From: M3007 sp041736625
Lineage (GTDB): Bacteria > Bacteroidota > Bacteroidia > Chitinophagales > Saprospiraceae
Length of the DNA stretch: 64,000 nucleotides
Assembly: GCA_041736625.1 (NCBI GenBank)
Contig: JBGSTG010000125.1
Location: forward strand, 1 to 64,000
Direction of reading: 5' to 3'
Part shown: piece after piece, positions 41,410-50,369 of the stretch
Numbering within the stretch: position 1 is the first letter of the stretch
Layout: each line of letters begins with the position of its first letter
Program-made: the position numbers and the translations under genes
The notes under the pieces: generated by a model
Told to the model about the DNA's origin: nothing
What the model saw: only the letters and a program-made list of their open reading frames with translations
Database searches by the model: none

Positions 41410-44400
41410 ATGGGTCAACGTATGTACCTGAACTACCGTTTTTTCGCAGTCGCCGTGTTTACCTTATTGGCAGGGTACACGCATGCCCAGGTTACCGCAC
41501 AGGGTGCGTTCGGTAAAAACCGGGTCCAATACAACAAACAGATCGACAAGTGGATGTACTACGAGTCGGAACACTTCGTCACTTATTGGTACGGCGACGC
41601 GCGCAACGTGGCTCAGGCAGCCCTGCAAACCGGGGAATACGACTACAACGCCTTGCACCACCTGCTCGAACACCAGGGGACCGACAAGTTCGAGATGCTG
41701 GTGTTCAGCGACCTGACCGACCTCAAGCAGAGCAACATCGGCACCGAGGAAATTTTCCAGCTCCGCGCAGGCGAGACAAAAGTGGTGGACAACAAAATAT
41801 TTGTCTTCTTCGACGGCAACCACCAGCACCTGCGTACCCAGATCCGTCAGGGAATCGCTGAAGTACTCATCAACTCCATGCTCTTTGGCTCCAACCTGCA
41901 GGAAATTGTGCAAAACGCCGTCATGCTCAACCTCCCCGGTTGGTACACCAACGGCCTGGCTGCCTATTGCGGCGAACGCTGGAGTACCACGCACGACGAA
42001 ACCCTGCGCAACCTGATCCTGTCGGGCGACTTCGAAACCTTCGAAGGGCTGGCCAAATTGCATCCCCAACTGACCGGACACGCTTTCTGGTACTACATCA
42101 GCCTCCACTACGGCAGCAACACCGTCAGCAATTTGCTCTACCTCACCCGCATCAACCGCAGCGTCGACGCCGGCTTCCTGTATGTGCTGGGCAGCGGCTA
42201 CACCCGCACCACGGATGCCATGATGCAGTATTTTGAAAAACGATACCGCAACGAAAGCAGCAGTACCGTTGTGCCCGAAACCGAAGGCCACCTGAAAGTC
42301 AGAAATAAAAAACAGATCCCGTTGTCGCATGTGCGCCTGAGTCCCGACGGAAAGCGATTGGCCTGGACGCGCAACGACCTCGGGAAATGGAAGGTGTACG
42401 TACAGGAACTGAGCACCGGCAAAACCCGGCGTGTGCTCAAAGGCGGCCTGCGCAACGCCCAGCAAACCACCGACTTCAACTACCCGATCCTCGCCTGGAA
42501 CCCCGATAACCGGCGCCTCACCGTGCTTTACGAAAGACGAGACGTCGCCCGCCTGGCCATCCTCGAACCCGAAAAACGGAAAAGTAAAACAGACGACATC
42601 CTGTCTCCGGAGTACCAACGGGTGTACAGCATGGATTTTATCAATCCGGTGGACATGGTGCTCTCCGCAGCCGTCAGAGGATACTCCGACCTCTTCATTT
42701 ACAACACCGTCAACCGCCAGACCCGCCGCATCACCCATGATTTCTGGGACGACCTGGACGCCGTTTCCGTCAACCTCGACGGCCGACCCGGCATTCTGTT
42801 CTCCAGCAACCGCGTCGACGACACCCTCAGCGTGCAACAACGCATAGACTCCCTACTTCCCCTGGGCCGGTTCGACCTGTTCTACTTCGATCTCCAGGAA
42901 GGCAACCAGGAACTGGTGCGTATCACCCACACGCCGCTGGTCGACGAGCGCTCGCCCGCAGCGCTGGACAGCACCCACTTTCTGTTTATCAGCGACCTGA
43001 GCGGCATAGGCAACCGGCACGCCGGATACCTGGAGCCTTACATCGCGTACTACCAGGATGTCATTTACCTGAACGACGGGGCAGCAGTAAAAGCCCTGAA
43101 CACCCGCCAACAGGGCGAATGGACACAGGAACGGGCCCTCGCCCTCCTCGCACCCACCGATTCAGTGCTGGTCAACATCGACTCCACGGCGATTGACAGC
43201 ATCACCACGGCAGCCGTTTACAAGAAAAAAACCGTCACCTGGAACCAGACGAACTACCGGTACAGCATTCAGGAACTGCATGTTTCACCGGCCTCCGGTA
43301 CCCAGGTGATGCGTTTTCGGGTGAATGCAGCGGATAGCTTTCTGATCGCCCCGGCCGAACCCGCAACAAAAAGCAAACCACGCTACACGCGCTTCCGCGA
43401 ACTGGACCTGGCCGAAAACAACCTGCCCATCCCGCTGTTCACCCAAAAAGACAATCCCGCAGACGAATCGGATCAGCAAAATGCCAAACAGGATACCCTG
43501 AGCGGTATTACCCTGCGCACCAATTCGGACACGCTGCGACCCGGCTGGCTGTTCAGGGTGCCCGAAGTACTGCAAGGAGCCCCGCCCCCCAAAACAGAGG
43601 CCGATGTTTATGAACAGCCGGAGGACGAAGCGCCGGCAAACGAAAAACTGCTGGCCTCTAACGACACCCCAAAACAGACCGGGGGCCATACCGACATCCG
43701 GCACAAGGCCAATACCCGCTTCAACACCGCCCAAATCGTTCCTTACCGGTTGCGGTTTCGCACCGACTTTATCTCCACCACCATCGACAATAACCTGCTT
43801 TTCGACGGTCTGGAGAGTTACGCCGCCACCCCATCCGATTTTCAAACACCCCCTCCCGGATTGCTGATCCGGGCCAACATGAAAGACCTGCTCGAAAACT
43901 ACGTACTCGAGGCAGGATTCAGGCTCCCTACCACGTTTAACGGCGCAGAATATTACCTGACCTTCGACGATAAAAAGCGACGCTGGGACAAGCGGTATGC
44001 CCTGTACCGCAAAACCACGGTGAACAACGTGAACGACGAGTCGGCGCCTCCACAACTGGAACCCTCCCAAGTGCGCACCAATACCGTTCTCGGGCAGTTT
44101 GAATTGCGCTACCCTGTTAACGTGTTCTTCAGCCTGCGCGGCCGCTTCACCCTGCGGCAAGACAAGGCCATATTCCTCAGCACCAACCGGGTAAACCTCG
44201 AGGTGCCGGATTATGCCGAACAACGCGCCGCAGCACGCCTGAGCGCCGTGTTCGACAACACCGTAAATGTCGAACTGAACATCAGGCATGGCACGCGGGC
44301 CATGGTGTTTGTAGAGGCGGTCAAACGCTTTGCCTTCAATACACAACCCACCTGGCAACTGGATTTCAACGAGGGATTCATGACCGTTATTGGTCTGGAC

Positions 44401-44988
44401 GCCCGGCACTACGTTCGGCTCGACCGGAAGTCCATCCTGGCGCTGCGGGCAGCCGGCACCACCTCTTTCGGCTCCGAACGCATCCTGTACTACCTGGGTG
44501 GCATCGAAAACTGGATGTTCCCGCGATTCAACCAGAATATTCCCGTGCCCCCCTTGGGCGAAGACTTCGCCTACCAAACCCTGGCCGCCAACATGCGCGG
44601 GTTCGAACAGAACATCCGAAACGGCAACTCTTACGCCCTGGTAAACGCCGAACTGCGGGTGCCCATCTTCAAATACATCTCCAAAAGCCCGGTCCTGGGC
44701 AATTTCTGGCGCAACTTCCAGCTGGTGGGCTTTTTCGACGCCGGAACCGCCTGGGAGGGTAACGACCCCTACAGCGGTGAAAACCCACTGAACACCGTGG
44801 TGGTCGAAAACCCGCCTACCGTAACCGTACGGGTAAATTATTTCCGCGATCCGATCGTGGCCGGTTACGGCTTCGGCGCCCGGGCCCTGATCTTTGGCAT
44901 TCACGTGCGCGCCGACTACGCATGGGGCATCGAAACCCGGGTGGTGCAGAAACCAATCTTTTACCTGGGCCTGGGCGTCGACTTCTGA
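41410..44988 (+). CDS. Large exported beta-propeller/outer-membrane barrel protein
   Basis: The 1192-residue protein has a Sec signal (cleavage after GYTHAQ; starts at 41410 or 41422 are both possible). Residues about 30-270 resemble peptidase-like or helical modules of unknown type, about 290-620 contain TolB/PD40-type propeller blades (VRLSPDGKRLAWTRNDLGKW, GRPGILFSSNRVDD), and the C-terminal 350 residues contain outer-membrane-barrel strands ending IFYLGLGVDF, whose final aromatic is typical of barrel insertion. Such proteins are conserved in Bacteroidota. Their function is unknown; surface or assembly roles are guesses. Confidence 0.75.
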   Translation: MGQRMYLNYRFFAVAVFTLLAGYTHAQVTAQGAFGKNRVQYNKQIDKWMYYESEHFVTYWYGDARNVAQAALQTGEYDYNALHHLLEHQGTDKFEMLVFSDLTDLKQSNIGTEEIFQLRAGETKVVDNKIFVFFDGNHQHLRTQIRQGIAEVLINSMLFGSNLQEIVQNAVMLNLPGWYTNGLAAYCGERWSTTHDETLRNLILSGDFETFEGLAKLHPQLTGHAFWYYISLHYGSNTVSNLLYLTRINRSVDAGFLYVLGSGYTRTTDAMMQYFEKRYRNESSSTVVPETEGHLKVRNKKQIPLSHVRLSPDGKRLAWTRNDLGKWKVYVQELSTGKTRRVLKGGLRNAQQTTDFNYPILAWNPDNRRLTVLYERRDVARLAILEPEKRKSKTDDILSPEYQRVYSMDFINPVDMVLSAAVRGYSDLFIYNTVNRQTRRITHDFWDDLDAVSVNLDGRPGILFSSNRVDDTLSVQQRIDSLLPLGRFDLFYFDLQEGNQELVRITHTPLVDERSPAALDSTHFLFISDLSGIGNRHAGYLEPYIAYYQDVIYLNDGAAVKALNTRQQGEWTQERALALLAPTDSVLVNIDSTAIDSITTAAVYKKKTVTWNQTNYRYSIQELHVSPASGTQVMRFRVNAADSFLIAPAEPATKSKPRYTRFRELDLAENNLPIPLFTQKDNPADESDQQNAKQDTLSGITLRTNSDTLRPGWLFRVPEVLQGAPPPKTEADVYEQPEDEAPANEKLLASNDTPKQTGGHTDIRHKANTRFNTAQIVPYRLRFRTDFISTTIDNNLLFDGLESYAATPSDFQTPPPGLLIRANMKDLLENYVLEAGFRLPTTFNGAEYYLTFDDKKRRWDKRYALYRKTTVNNVNDESAPPQLEPSQVRTNTVLGQFELRYPVNVFFSLRGRFTLRQDKAIFLSTNRVNLEVPDYAEQRAAARLSAVFDNTVNVELNIRHGTRAMVFVEAVKRFAFNTQPTWQLDFNEGFMTVIGLDARHYVRLDRKSILALRAAGTTSFGSERILYYLGGIENWMFPRFNQNIPVPPLGEDFAYQTLAANMRGFEQNIRNGNSYALVNAELRVPIFKYISKSPVLGNFWRNFQLVGFFDAGTAWEGNDPYSGENPLNTVVVENPPTVTVRVNYFRDPIVAGYGFGARALIFGIHVRADYAWGIETRVVQKPIFYLGLGVDF

Positions 44989-44991
44989 GCG

Positions 44992-46113
44992 TCACATTTT
45001 CAAGACCACGAATTCTACCCGGCGGTTTCGGCTCCTGCCCTCTTCGGTGTCATTGGTGTCTATCGGTTTGCGTTCGCCCTCTCCCCGCACGCGCAAACGA
45101 CCCTGGGCAATCTTGTTCGCCGATAAAAAGTCGGCTACCGACCGGGCCCGCTTTTCCGAAAGCGCGTTGTTGTACGCGTCGTCGCCGATGTTGTCCGTAT
45201 GCCCCACCACTTCAATGTGCATACCCGGGTAACGTGTCAGAATGGCCAGCAGTTTGTCCAGTTCGACGTACGATCGCGGCATCAGCTCAGACCGGTCGAA
45301 TTCAAAATAGATGTCCTTCAGCACAAACTTCTTTCCTTTTTCCATTTTTTGCCGGGTCAAATCGTCCTCCGGTACCGGTACGGCCAGGTAAGGCGGTATT
45401 TTTTGCAGTTTCACATCGTCTATGTAGTAATACGCAAAATTGTGCGCTTCAGCATTCGGCGCCCGGCTGATGGTGTTTGCATCGTCGCTGAAATTGCCGA
45501 TCAACAAATACTCGGCCGGGTATTTTGCCTTGAACTGCCCGGTGAGCCTGATCCAGGCCTCCGGTTTTTCAGGAGAAAGCACGGTATTCGCGCGCACCTG
45601 TGCATCGCGTACCAACACCTCGTCGGTCGTGCGCCGCACAGGGGTGATGCTCATGTAAGCGCCCAGGCCGTCGACATACATCGAGTGATCCATAGGGCTC
45701 ACCCAACATTCAAACAGATAAACCTGGCCCACCACGAGCGGCTCAGTCAACTGAATCTGGATGTACTCCCGGCAGTGCGGTTTCCCGTCGGTGCAACCGT
45801 ACACCGTGATGCCCACCATGCGCTTGCCGCCATGCGGTTTTCGCTTGCCAAACCCTTTGTCCGACCAGTCGGCAGGAACCCGGATCCCTGGCCCGTAGGC
45901 ATCCGGACTGGCAGTGGTAGCGCTGAACCAATAACGAACCGATTGCGCAAAATCGGCGCCCCGGTAAAACCAGCGCTCCGGCGCACCCAGATACATTTCG
46001 AATCCCGGATTGGGCACCAGATTGGGATTGGGCGCCTTTTGGGCCGTCAACAGGGCAGGTAAAACCAGGGCGCCAAGAAACATGTGCAAACGAAGAATAA
46101 AGGCGGTAAACAT
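44992..46113 (-). CDS. OmpA-family outer-membrane protein
   Basis: The 373-residue protein has a Sec signal (cleavage near LLTAQ), an N-terminal beta-sandwich domain (about 30-235, starting NLVPNPGFEMY) and a C-terminal OmpA domain (about 265-370, DIYFEFDRSELMPRS, VVGHTDNIGDDAYNN, SEKRARSV, RSRNRRVEFVVL) that binds peptidoglycan. The N-terminal domain has the same arrangement as the protein at 22327-23490. It ends 3 bp from the convergent 41410-44988 gene. Confidence 0.88.
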   Translation of the reverse strand: MFTAFILRLHMFLGALVLPALLTAQKAPNPNLVPNPGFEMYLGAPERWFYRGADFAQSVRYWFSATTASPDAYGPGIRVPADWSDKGFGKRKPHGGKRMVGITVYGCTDGKPHCREYIQIQLTEPLVVGQVYLFECWVSPMDHSMYVDGLGAYMSITPVRRTTDEVLVRDAQVRANTVLSPEKPEAWIRLTGQFKAKYPAEYLLIGNFSDDANTISRAPNAEAHNFAYYYIDDVKLQKIPPYLAVPVPEDDLTRQKMEKGKKFVLKDIYFEFDRSELMPRSYVELDKLLAILTRYPGMHIEVVGHTDNIGDDAYNNALSEKRARSVADFLSANKIAQGRLRVRGEGERKPIDTNDTEEGRSRNRRVEFVVLKM

Positions 46114-46219
46114 CTGGATGTATCGATTAAGATTCGTTTGGACAAAAATATGAAAACGTCTGCCAAATTTTATTTTAGTTTAACATACAATGCAATGCTG
46201 GAATAAAATTTGTTATGGT

Positions 46220-46251
46220 TTTGTAGATTTCAGGCCAAGATCATATCTTTG
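46220..46251 (+). promoter_or_regulatory. Promoter of the UDP-glucose dehydrogenase gene
   Basis: TTTG (46220-46223), 20 nt, then TATCTTTG (46244-46251) is a full Bacteroidota promoter. The leader to the ATG at 46347 is about 90 nt. Confidence 0.65.
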
Positions 46252-46346
46252 TATCTTCATTCCATAACAGGATGAAGAGAAGGATGTGCGAATGTCCTTG
46301 ATTTCCCAAATCCAACTGATTTCATCACCCGTAAATCGTCTGTTTA

Positions 46347-47687
46347 ATGAACATTGCCGTAGTAGGAACCGGATACGTCGGTTTGGTTACCGGAACTTGT
46401 TTTGCCGAAACCGGCAACAACGTCATCTGCGTTGACATCAACGAAAAAAAAGTAAAGGCCATGCAGAACGGCCAGGTGCCCATTTATGAGCCCGGTTTGG
46501 AGTTGCTGTTTGACCGCAATACCAAGGAAGGCCGTTTGCACTTTACCACCAACCTGAAAGAAGCAGTTGACGCCAGCCAGATCATTTTTCTGGCCTTGCC
46601 CACACCGCCGGGAGACGACGGCAGCGCCGATTTGTCGTTCATTATGGGTGTGGCGCGCGATCTGTCGCACATCATCACCGAATACAAAGTCATCGTCGAC
46701 AAGAGCACCGTGCCGGTCGGCACAGCCGAAAAGGTAGCGGCTATTCTGGCCGAAAAATTGCCCAAAAGGTTGTTCGACGTGGTGTCCAACCCCGAGTTTC
46801 TCCGCGAAGGGGTGGCAGTCGAAGACTTCCTGAAGCCCGATCGTGTGGTTGTCGGCACCAAAAGCGACAAGGCACAAAAGGTGATGCGCCAGTTGTACGA
46901 GCCGTTTGTACGCCAGGGCAACCCGATTTTTTTTATGGACGAACGCTCCGCGGAAATGACCAAATATGCCGCCAACTCTTACCTGGCTACGCGTATTTCG
47001 TTTATGAACGAGATCGCCAACCTGTGCGAAAAGGTGGGCGCGAATGTGGACATGGTGCGCATCGGCATGGGCAGCGACAGCCGCATCGGTAAACGTTTCC
47101 TGTTCCCGGGGATCGGTTACGGCGGCTCCTGCTTCCCCAAGGACGTTCAGGCCCTGGCCAAAACCGCCAGCGAACATTCATACGATTTCAAAATCCTGAA
47201 ATCGGTCATGAAAACCAACGCCCTGCAAAAACACATCCTGACCAAAAAAATCAACCGCTACTTCAAAAAGGATCTCGACGGCAAAACGGTCGCCGTTTGG
47301 GGTTTGGCATTCAAGCCCAACACGGACGACATTCGCGAGGCCCCGGCTTTGGTCATCATCGACGAACTGCTGGCCGCCGGTGCACGGGTCAGGGCGTTCG
47401 ACCCGGAAGCGATGAAACACGTCGCCGAATTGTACCACGACCGCATCGAGTTGTGCGACAATATGTACGATACGCTGCGGGAGGCCGACTGCCTGGCCAT
47501 CATGACGGAGTGGAGCGAATTCCGTTCGCCCGATTACGACCGCATGAACGAATTGATGAACGAACCGGTCATCTTCGACGGCCGCAACGTGTACGACGTA
47601 GACCAGATGAAGCACAATGGCTTCCACTACGAAAGCATCGGAAGGCCAAAAGTGAAAGGCAAAAAACGTCAGCCGGCGGTAGCCTGA
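46347..47687 (+). CDS. UDP-glucose 6-dehydrogenase
   Basis: The 446-residue enzyme oxidises UDP-glucose to UDP-glucuronate with two NAD. It starts with the Rossmann motif GTGYVGLVTGTCFAETGN, then has VDKSTVPVGTAEKV, NPEFLREGVAVEDF, the catalytic Cys in GYGGSCFPKDVQALAKTA (about 260) and GLAFKPNTDDIREAPA. UDP-glucuronate feeds capsule or polysaccharide synthesis, but no glycosyltransferase is nearby. Length and motifs are complete. The promoter above makes it an independent unit. Confidence 0.94.
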   Translation: MNIAVVGTGYVGLVTGTCFAETGNNVICVDINEKKVKAMQNGQVPIYEPGLELLFDRNTKEGRLHFTTNLKEAVDASQIIFLALPTPPGDDGSADLSFIMGVARDLSHIITEYKVIVDKSTVPVGTAEKVAAILAEKLPKRLFDVVSNPEFLREGVAVEDFLKPDRVVVGTKSDKAQKVMRQLYEPFVRQGNPIFFMDERSAEMTKYAANSYLATRISFMNEIANLCEKVGANVDMVRIGMGSDSRIGKRFLFPGIGYGGSCFPKDVQALAKTASEHSYDFKILKSVMKTNALQKHILTKKINRYFKKDLDGKTVAVWGLAFKPNTDDIREAPALVIIDELLAAGARVRAFDPEAMKHVAELYHDRIELCDNMYDTLREADCLAIMTEWSEFRSPDYDRMNELMNEPVIFDGRNVYDVDQMKHNGFHYESIGRPKVKGKKRQPAVA

Positions 47688-47745
47688 AAGCGGTAACAAA
47701 AGGATTAAAAATGCGTTCTGTTCTCATGATCAAACGCATTACCCT

Positions 47746-48666
47746 ATGGCCCAGATAGGCTGGGTTTTTCTCGATGATCGCGGCGGTCGCCACCGGGTCG
47801 GACTGTACCACGGTGACCAAAGCGGACACGTGCTCATCCACTGCAACCTGCGGGTGGTCGAGATCGACTTTTCCGTAAAAGAATCCAAAACGTATTCCTT
47901 TTTTATTGAGGATGAGTTTTGTGAAGTGCATCTGGAAAAGGAAAAAGAGGGTTTTTCTTACGACTTTCAGGTCAACAAAAAGGTCGACACCCCGCGCAAC
48001 CAGGAACGGCGCATCGTAGACCGGCGCAACTTCCGTTATCTGTTGTTGCTGGCCGCCGGCCTGGTGGTCATCATTGCAGCCATATTGTTCGCGGTAAGGC
48101 AATGGGAGAGCCGGTCTGTGGTGGGAAACCTGGCGTTGCCGGCGTTGTCGGGCCAAGAAATGGCCGCCCTTCAGGGTAGCGGCCGGCATACCGACGCGCG
48201 GTTTTTTATGGTCAGGGAAAACGGCCGGCGGGTGTTGTTCTATGGATTCACCACTGCGGCGGGCAGGCAGATATCCGGCAGGCTTCCGGCGGGCGCTTCC
48301 GATCCGGTTGTCCTCCCCAACGGATTTCCGCTGGCGGACAAAGATGCTTTTTCCGTGCGTTACCTGCCGCAAAGGCCGGAGATCCACGTTATCGATTTTT
48401 TTCAGCCCACCACCGAAACGCTGAACGTTTACCTGGCCCGGGCGATAGCAGCCGAGGCAGCCGCTCACCCGGAAGAACTGGACGGATATGTGCGGTGTCT
48501 GGTCGAGCAGGTCCGCTCCGTGCACGGTTGGCCCGGTCTGGCCCACGTAATTTTTCAGACCCAAACACCCAAAGAGAACAGGCGCCACAACCGGGATTCC
48601 TACCAGCGCGTGATCCGCAGCAGCGATATGCAGCAGTATCTCGATGAAAAATGCTGGGATCAATAA
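47746..48666 (+). CDS. Hypothetical single-pass membrane protein
   Basis: The 306-residue protein has an N-terminal cytosolic domain (1-95, with WVFLDDRGGRHRVGLYHGDQ and FFIEDEFCEVHLEK), a basic stretch RRIVDRRNFR, one membrane helix (about 97-118, YLLLLAAGLVVIIAAILFAV), and a C-terminal domain. No known family is recognised. It starts 58 bp after the UDP-glucose dehydrogenase gene and overlaps the 3' end of the convergent alanine dehydrogenase gene by 7 bp. A role linked to the adjacent dehydrogenase is not supported. Confidence 0.75.
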   Translation: MAQIGWVFLDDRGGRHRVGLYHGDQSGHVLIHCNLRVVEIDFSVKESKTYSFFIEDEFCEVHLEKEKEGFSYDFQVNKKVDTPRNQERRIVDRRNFRYLLLLAAGLVVIIAAILFAVRQWESRSVVGNLALPALSGQEMAALQGSGRHTDARFFMVRENGRRVLFYGFTTAAGRQISGRLPAGASDPVVLPNGFPLADKDAFSVRYLPQRPEIHVIDFFQPTTETLNVYLARAIAAEAAAHPEELDGYVRCLVEQVRSVHGWPGLAHVIFQTQTPKENRRHNRDSYQRVIRSSDMQQYLDEKCWDQ

Positions 48667-49865
48667 TCGGAGGTGATGAGCAGATCCAGGCTGGTACTTT
48701 TCAACTGGAAACGTTCCCCCAGGTAGGTATTCGTCAGGCATCCTTTGTAGGTGTACACGCCGTTGCGCAGTCCCTGATCGCTGGTGATCAGGGAGTGAAT
48801 TCCACCGGTCTCTGCTTTGAGGAGCATGGTGGCGAGGATGTTGCTGATGGCATCGGAGGCGGTTCTGGCCACACGCGATGGGATGTTCGGCACGCAGTAA
48901 TGCACCACGCCGTGTTTGGTGAAAGTCGGCTTATCGTGCGTGGTGGTTTTGGAAGTGGCAAAACAACCGCCTTGGTCTATGCTTACGTCGACGATCACGG
49001 AGCCGGGTTTCATCTGCCGGATGATGTCTTCCGGAACGACGATGGGCGCGCTGGCCTGGGCCGAATGGATGGCGCCGATGGCCACGTCGGCGGTGATCAT
49101 TTCGTCGCGCAGGTGAATGGGGTTGATGATGGACGTGTACAGCTGGCGGCCCACCTGGTTTTGCAGTCGCATGAGCTTATGCACGTTGTTGTCGAAAATG
49201 CGCACCTCTGCGCCGAGCCCCAGCGCCGTCCGGGTGGCAAATTGCGCCACGACGCCGGCGCCCAGGATGATGATTTTGGCGGGAGGGACGCCGGCGATGC
49301 CGCCCAACAGCACGCCTTTGCCGCCCCGTACGGTGGCCAGCAGATCGGCAGCGATGAGCACGGCGCTGATGCCGGCAATTTCGCTCATCACGTGTACAAT
49401 GGGGAAAATCCCTGTCTCATCGTCGCGGATGTACTCCATGGCGAGCGCGATCACCCTTTTTTTCTGCAACCGGGTGATGTACTCGGCATCGAGCAGCGGC
49501 AGGTGAATGGGTGAGATCAGCACCTGATTGGGCCGCATGAGGTCTATTTCAGCGTGCGCCGGCGGAGCCACTTTGAGCAACACGTCGGCCTTGAAGACTT
49601 CCTCCGTTTGCAGCGCAATGCGGGCGCCGGCCTCGCTGTATTCCAGATCGGAAATGCTGGCCTTTTCTCCGGCCCCGCTCTCCACCACCACCTCATGCCC
49701 GTGGGCAACCAGGGACGCCACAGAGTGCGGCACCAGGGCAACGCGATTTTCCTGTAAAGTGGTCTCCCGGGGTACACCGATAAACAGGCGCTGATGACGC
49801 GGCGGCATGGCCAGCATCTCTGTCTGTTCAACCGGCTGACCGAATTTGACCGCCAAAGTATCCAT
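48660..49865 (-). CDS. Alanine dehydrogenase
   Basis: The 401-residue NAD enzyme interconverts alanine and pyruvate plus ammonia. IGVPRETTLQENRVALVP opens the AlaDH/PNT N-terminal domain; LLGGIAGVPPAKIIILGAGV is the NAD-binding loop; VIVDVSIDQGGCFATSK and TFTKHGVVHYCVPNIPS are characteristic. The ATG at 49865 (MDTLAVKF) is preferred. The family label alanine dehydrogenase versus transhydrogenase alpha is based on length and single-chain layout. It lies 26 bp after tsaE on the same strand. Confidence 0.9.
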   Translation of the reverse strand: MDTLAVKFGQPVEQTEMLAMPPRHQRLFIGVPRETTLQENRVALVPHSVASLVAHGHEVVVESGAGEKASISDLEYSEAGARIALQTEEVFKADVLLKVAPPAHAEIDLMRPNQVLISPIHLPLLDAEYITRLQKKRVIALAMEYIRDDETGIFPIVHVMSEIAGISAVLIAADLLATVRGGKGVLLGGIAGVPPAKIIILGAGVVAQFATRTALGLGAEVRIFDNNVHKLMRLQNQVGRQLYTSIINPIHLRDEMITADVAIGAIHSAQASAPIVVPEDIIRQMKPGSVIVDVSIDQGGCFATSKTTTHDKPTFTKHGVVHYCVPNIPSRVARTASDAISNILATMLLKAETGGIHSLITSDQGLRNGVYTYKGCLTNTYLGERFQLKSTSLDLLITSDY

Positions 49866-49891
49866 AAGCAAAAAAAAGCTGTTCGATTGAC

Positions 49892-50314
49892 CTACAAAAG
49901 TATAATACGCCGGGCATTTTGCGCCGGCGCCTCCATTCGAATTTTTGCACCAGTTGGGGGAAATATGGGCTCAATCAACTCCGGCCACTCAATCAGGCAA
50001 AACCAGGGGTCGTCCAACAACTCTTCAACCCCGATATCCAAAGCCTCTTCCAGAGAGCGCAACCGGTATAGATCCAGGTGATGCACTTTTTGCTCACCGG
50101 CTGCCGTTTGGTACCGGTATTCATTGATCAGCGAGAAGGTGGGACTGGACGTATTCCCCTCGACACCCAGGTGGCGGCAGAAGGCCCGGACAAAGGCAGT
50201 TTTGCCGGCGCCCAATTCGCCGTAGATACCGATTTTCCGTGCAGGCGCCAACGTCCGGGCTACCTCAGGAACAATTTCTTGCAGCCCTGTTTCCGAATCC
50301 ACCAACCACTCCAT
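49892..50314 (-). CDS. tsaE: tRNA threonylcarbamoyladenosine biosynthesis ATPase TsaE
   Basis: The 140-residue P-loop protein has GIYGELGAGKTAFVRAFCRH (Walker A, about 29-48), the switch-like SSPTFSLINEYR, HHLDLYRL and the DPWFCLIEWPELIEPIFPP region. TsaE assists the TsaB-TsaD complex in making t6A on tRNAs reading ANN codons. Length is normal. It is upstream of alanine dehydrogenase and divergent from the murF-alr fusion (55-bp gap). Confidence 0.93.
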   Translation of the reverse strand: MEWLVDSETGLQEIVPEVARTLAPARKIGIYGELGAGKTAFVRAFCRHLGVEGNTSSPTFSLINEYRYQTAAGEQKVHHLDLYRLRSLEEALDIGVEELLDDPWFCLIEWPELIEPIFPPTGAKIRMEAPAQNARRIILL

Positions 50315-50369
50315 GGCGTTTTTTTACAAAGGTCGCAATTCCTGATGTAGAATCGCGTTTTTTTGCACC

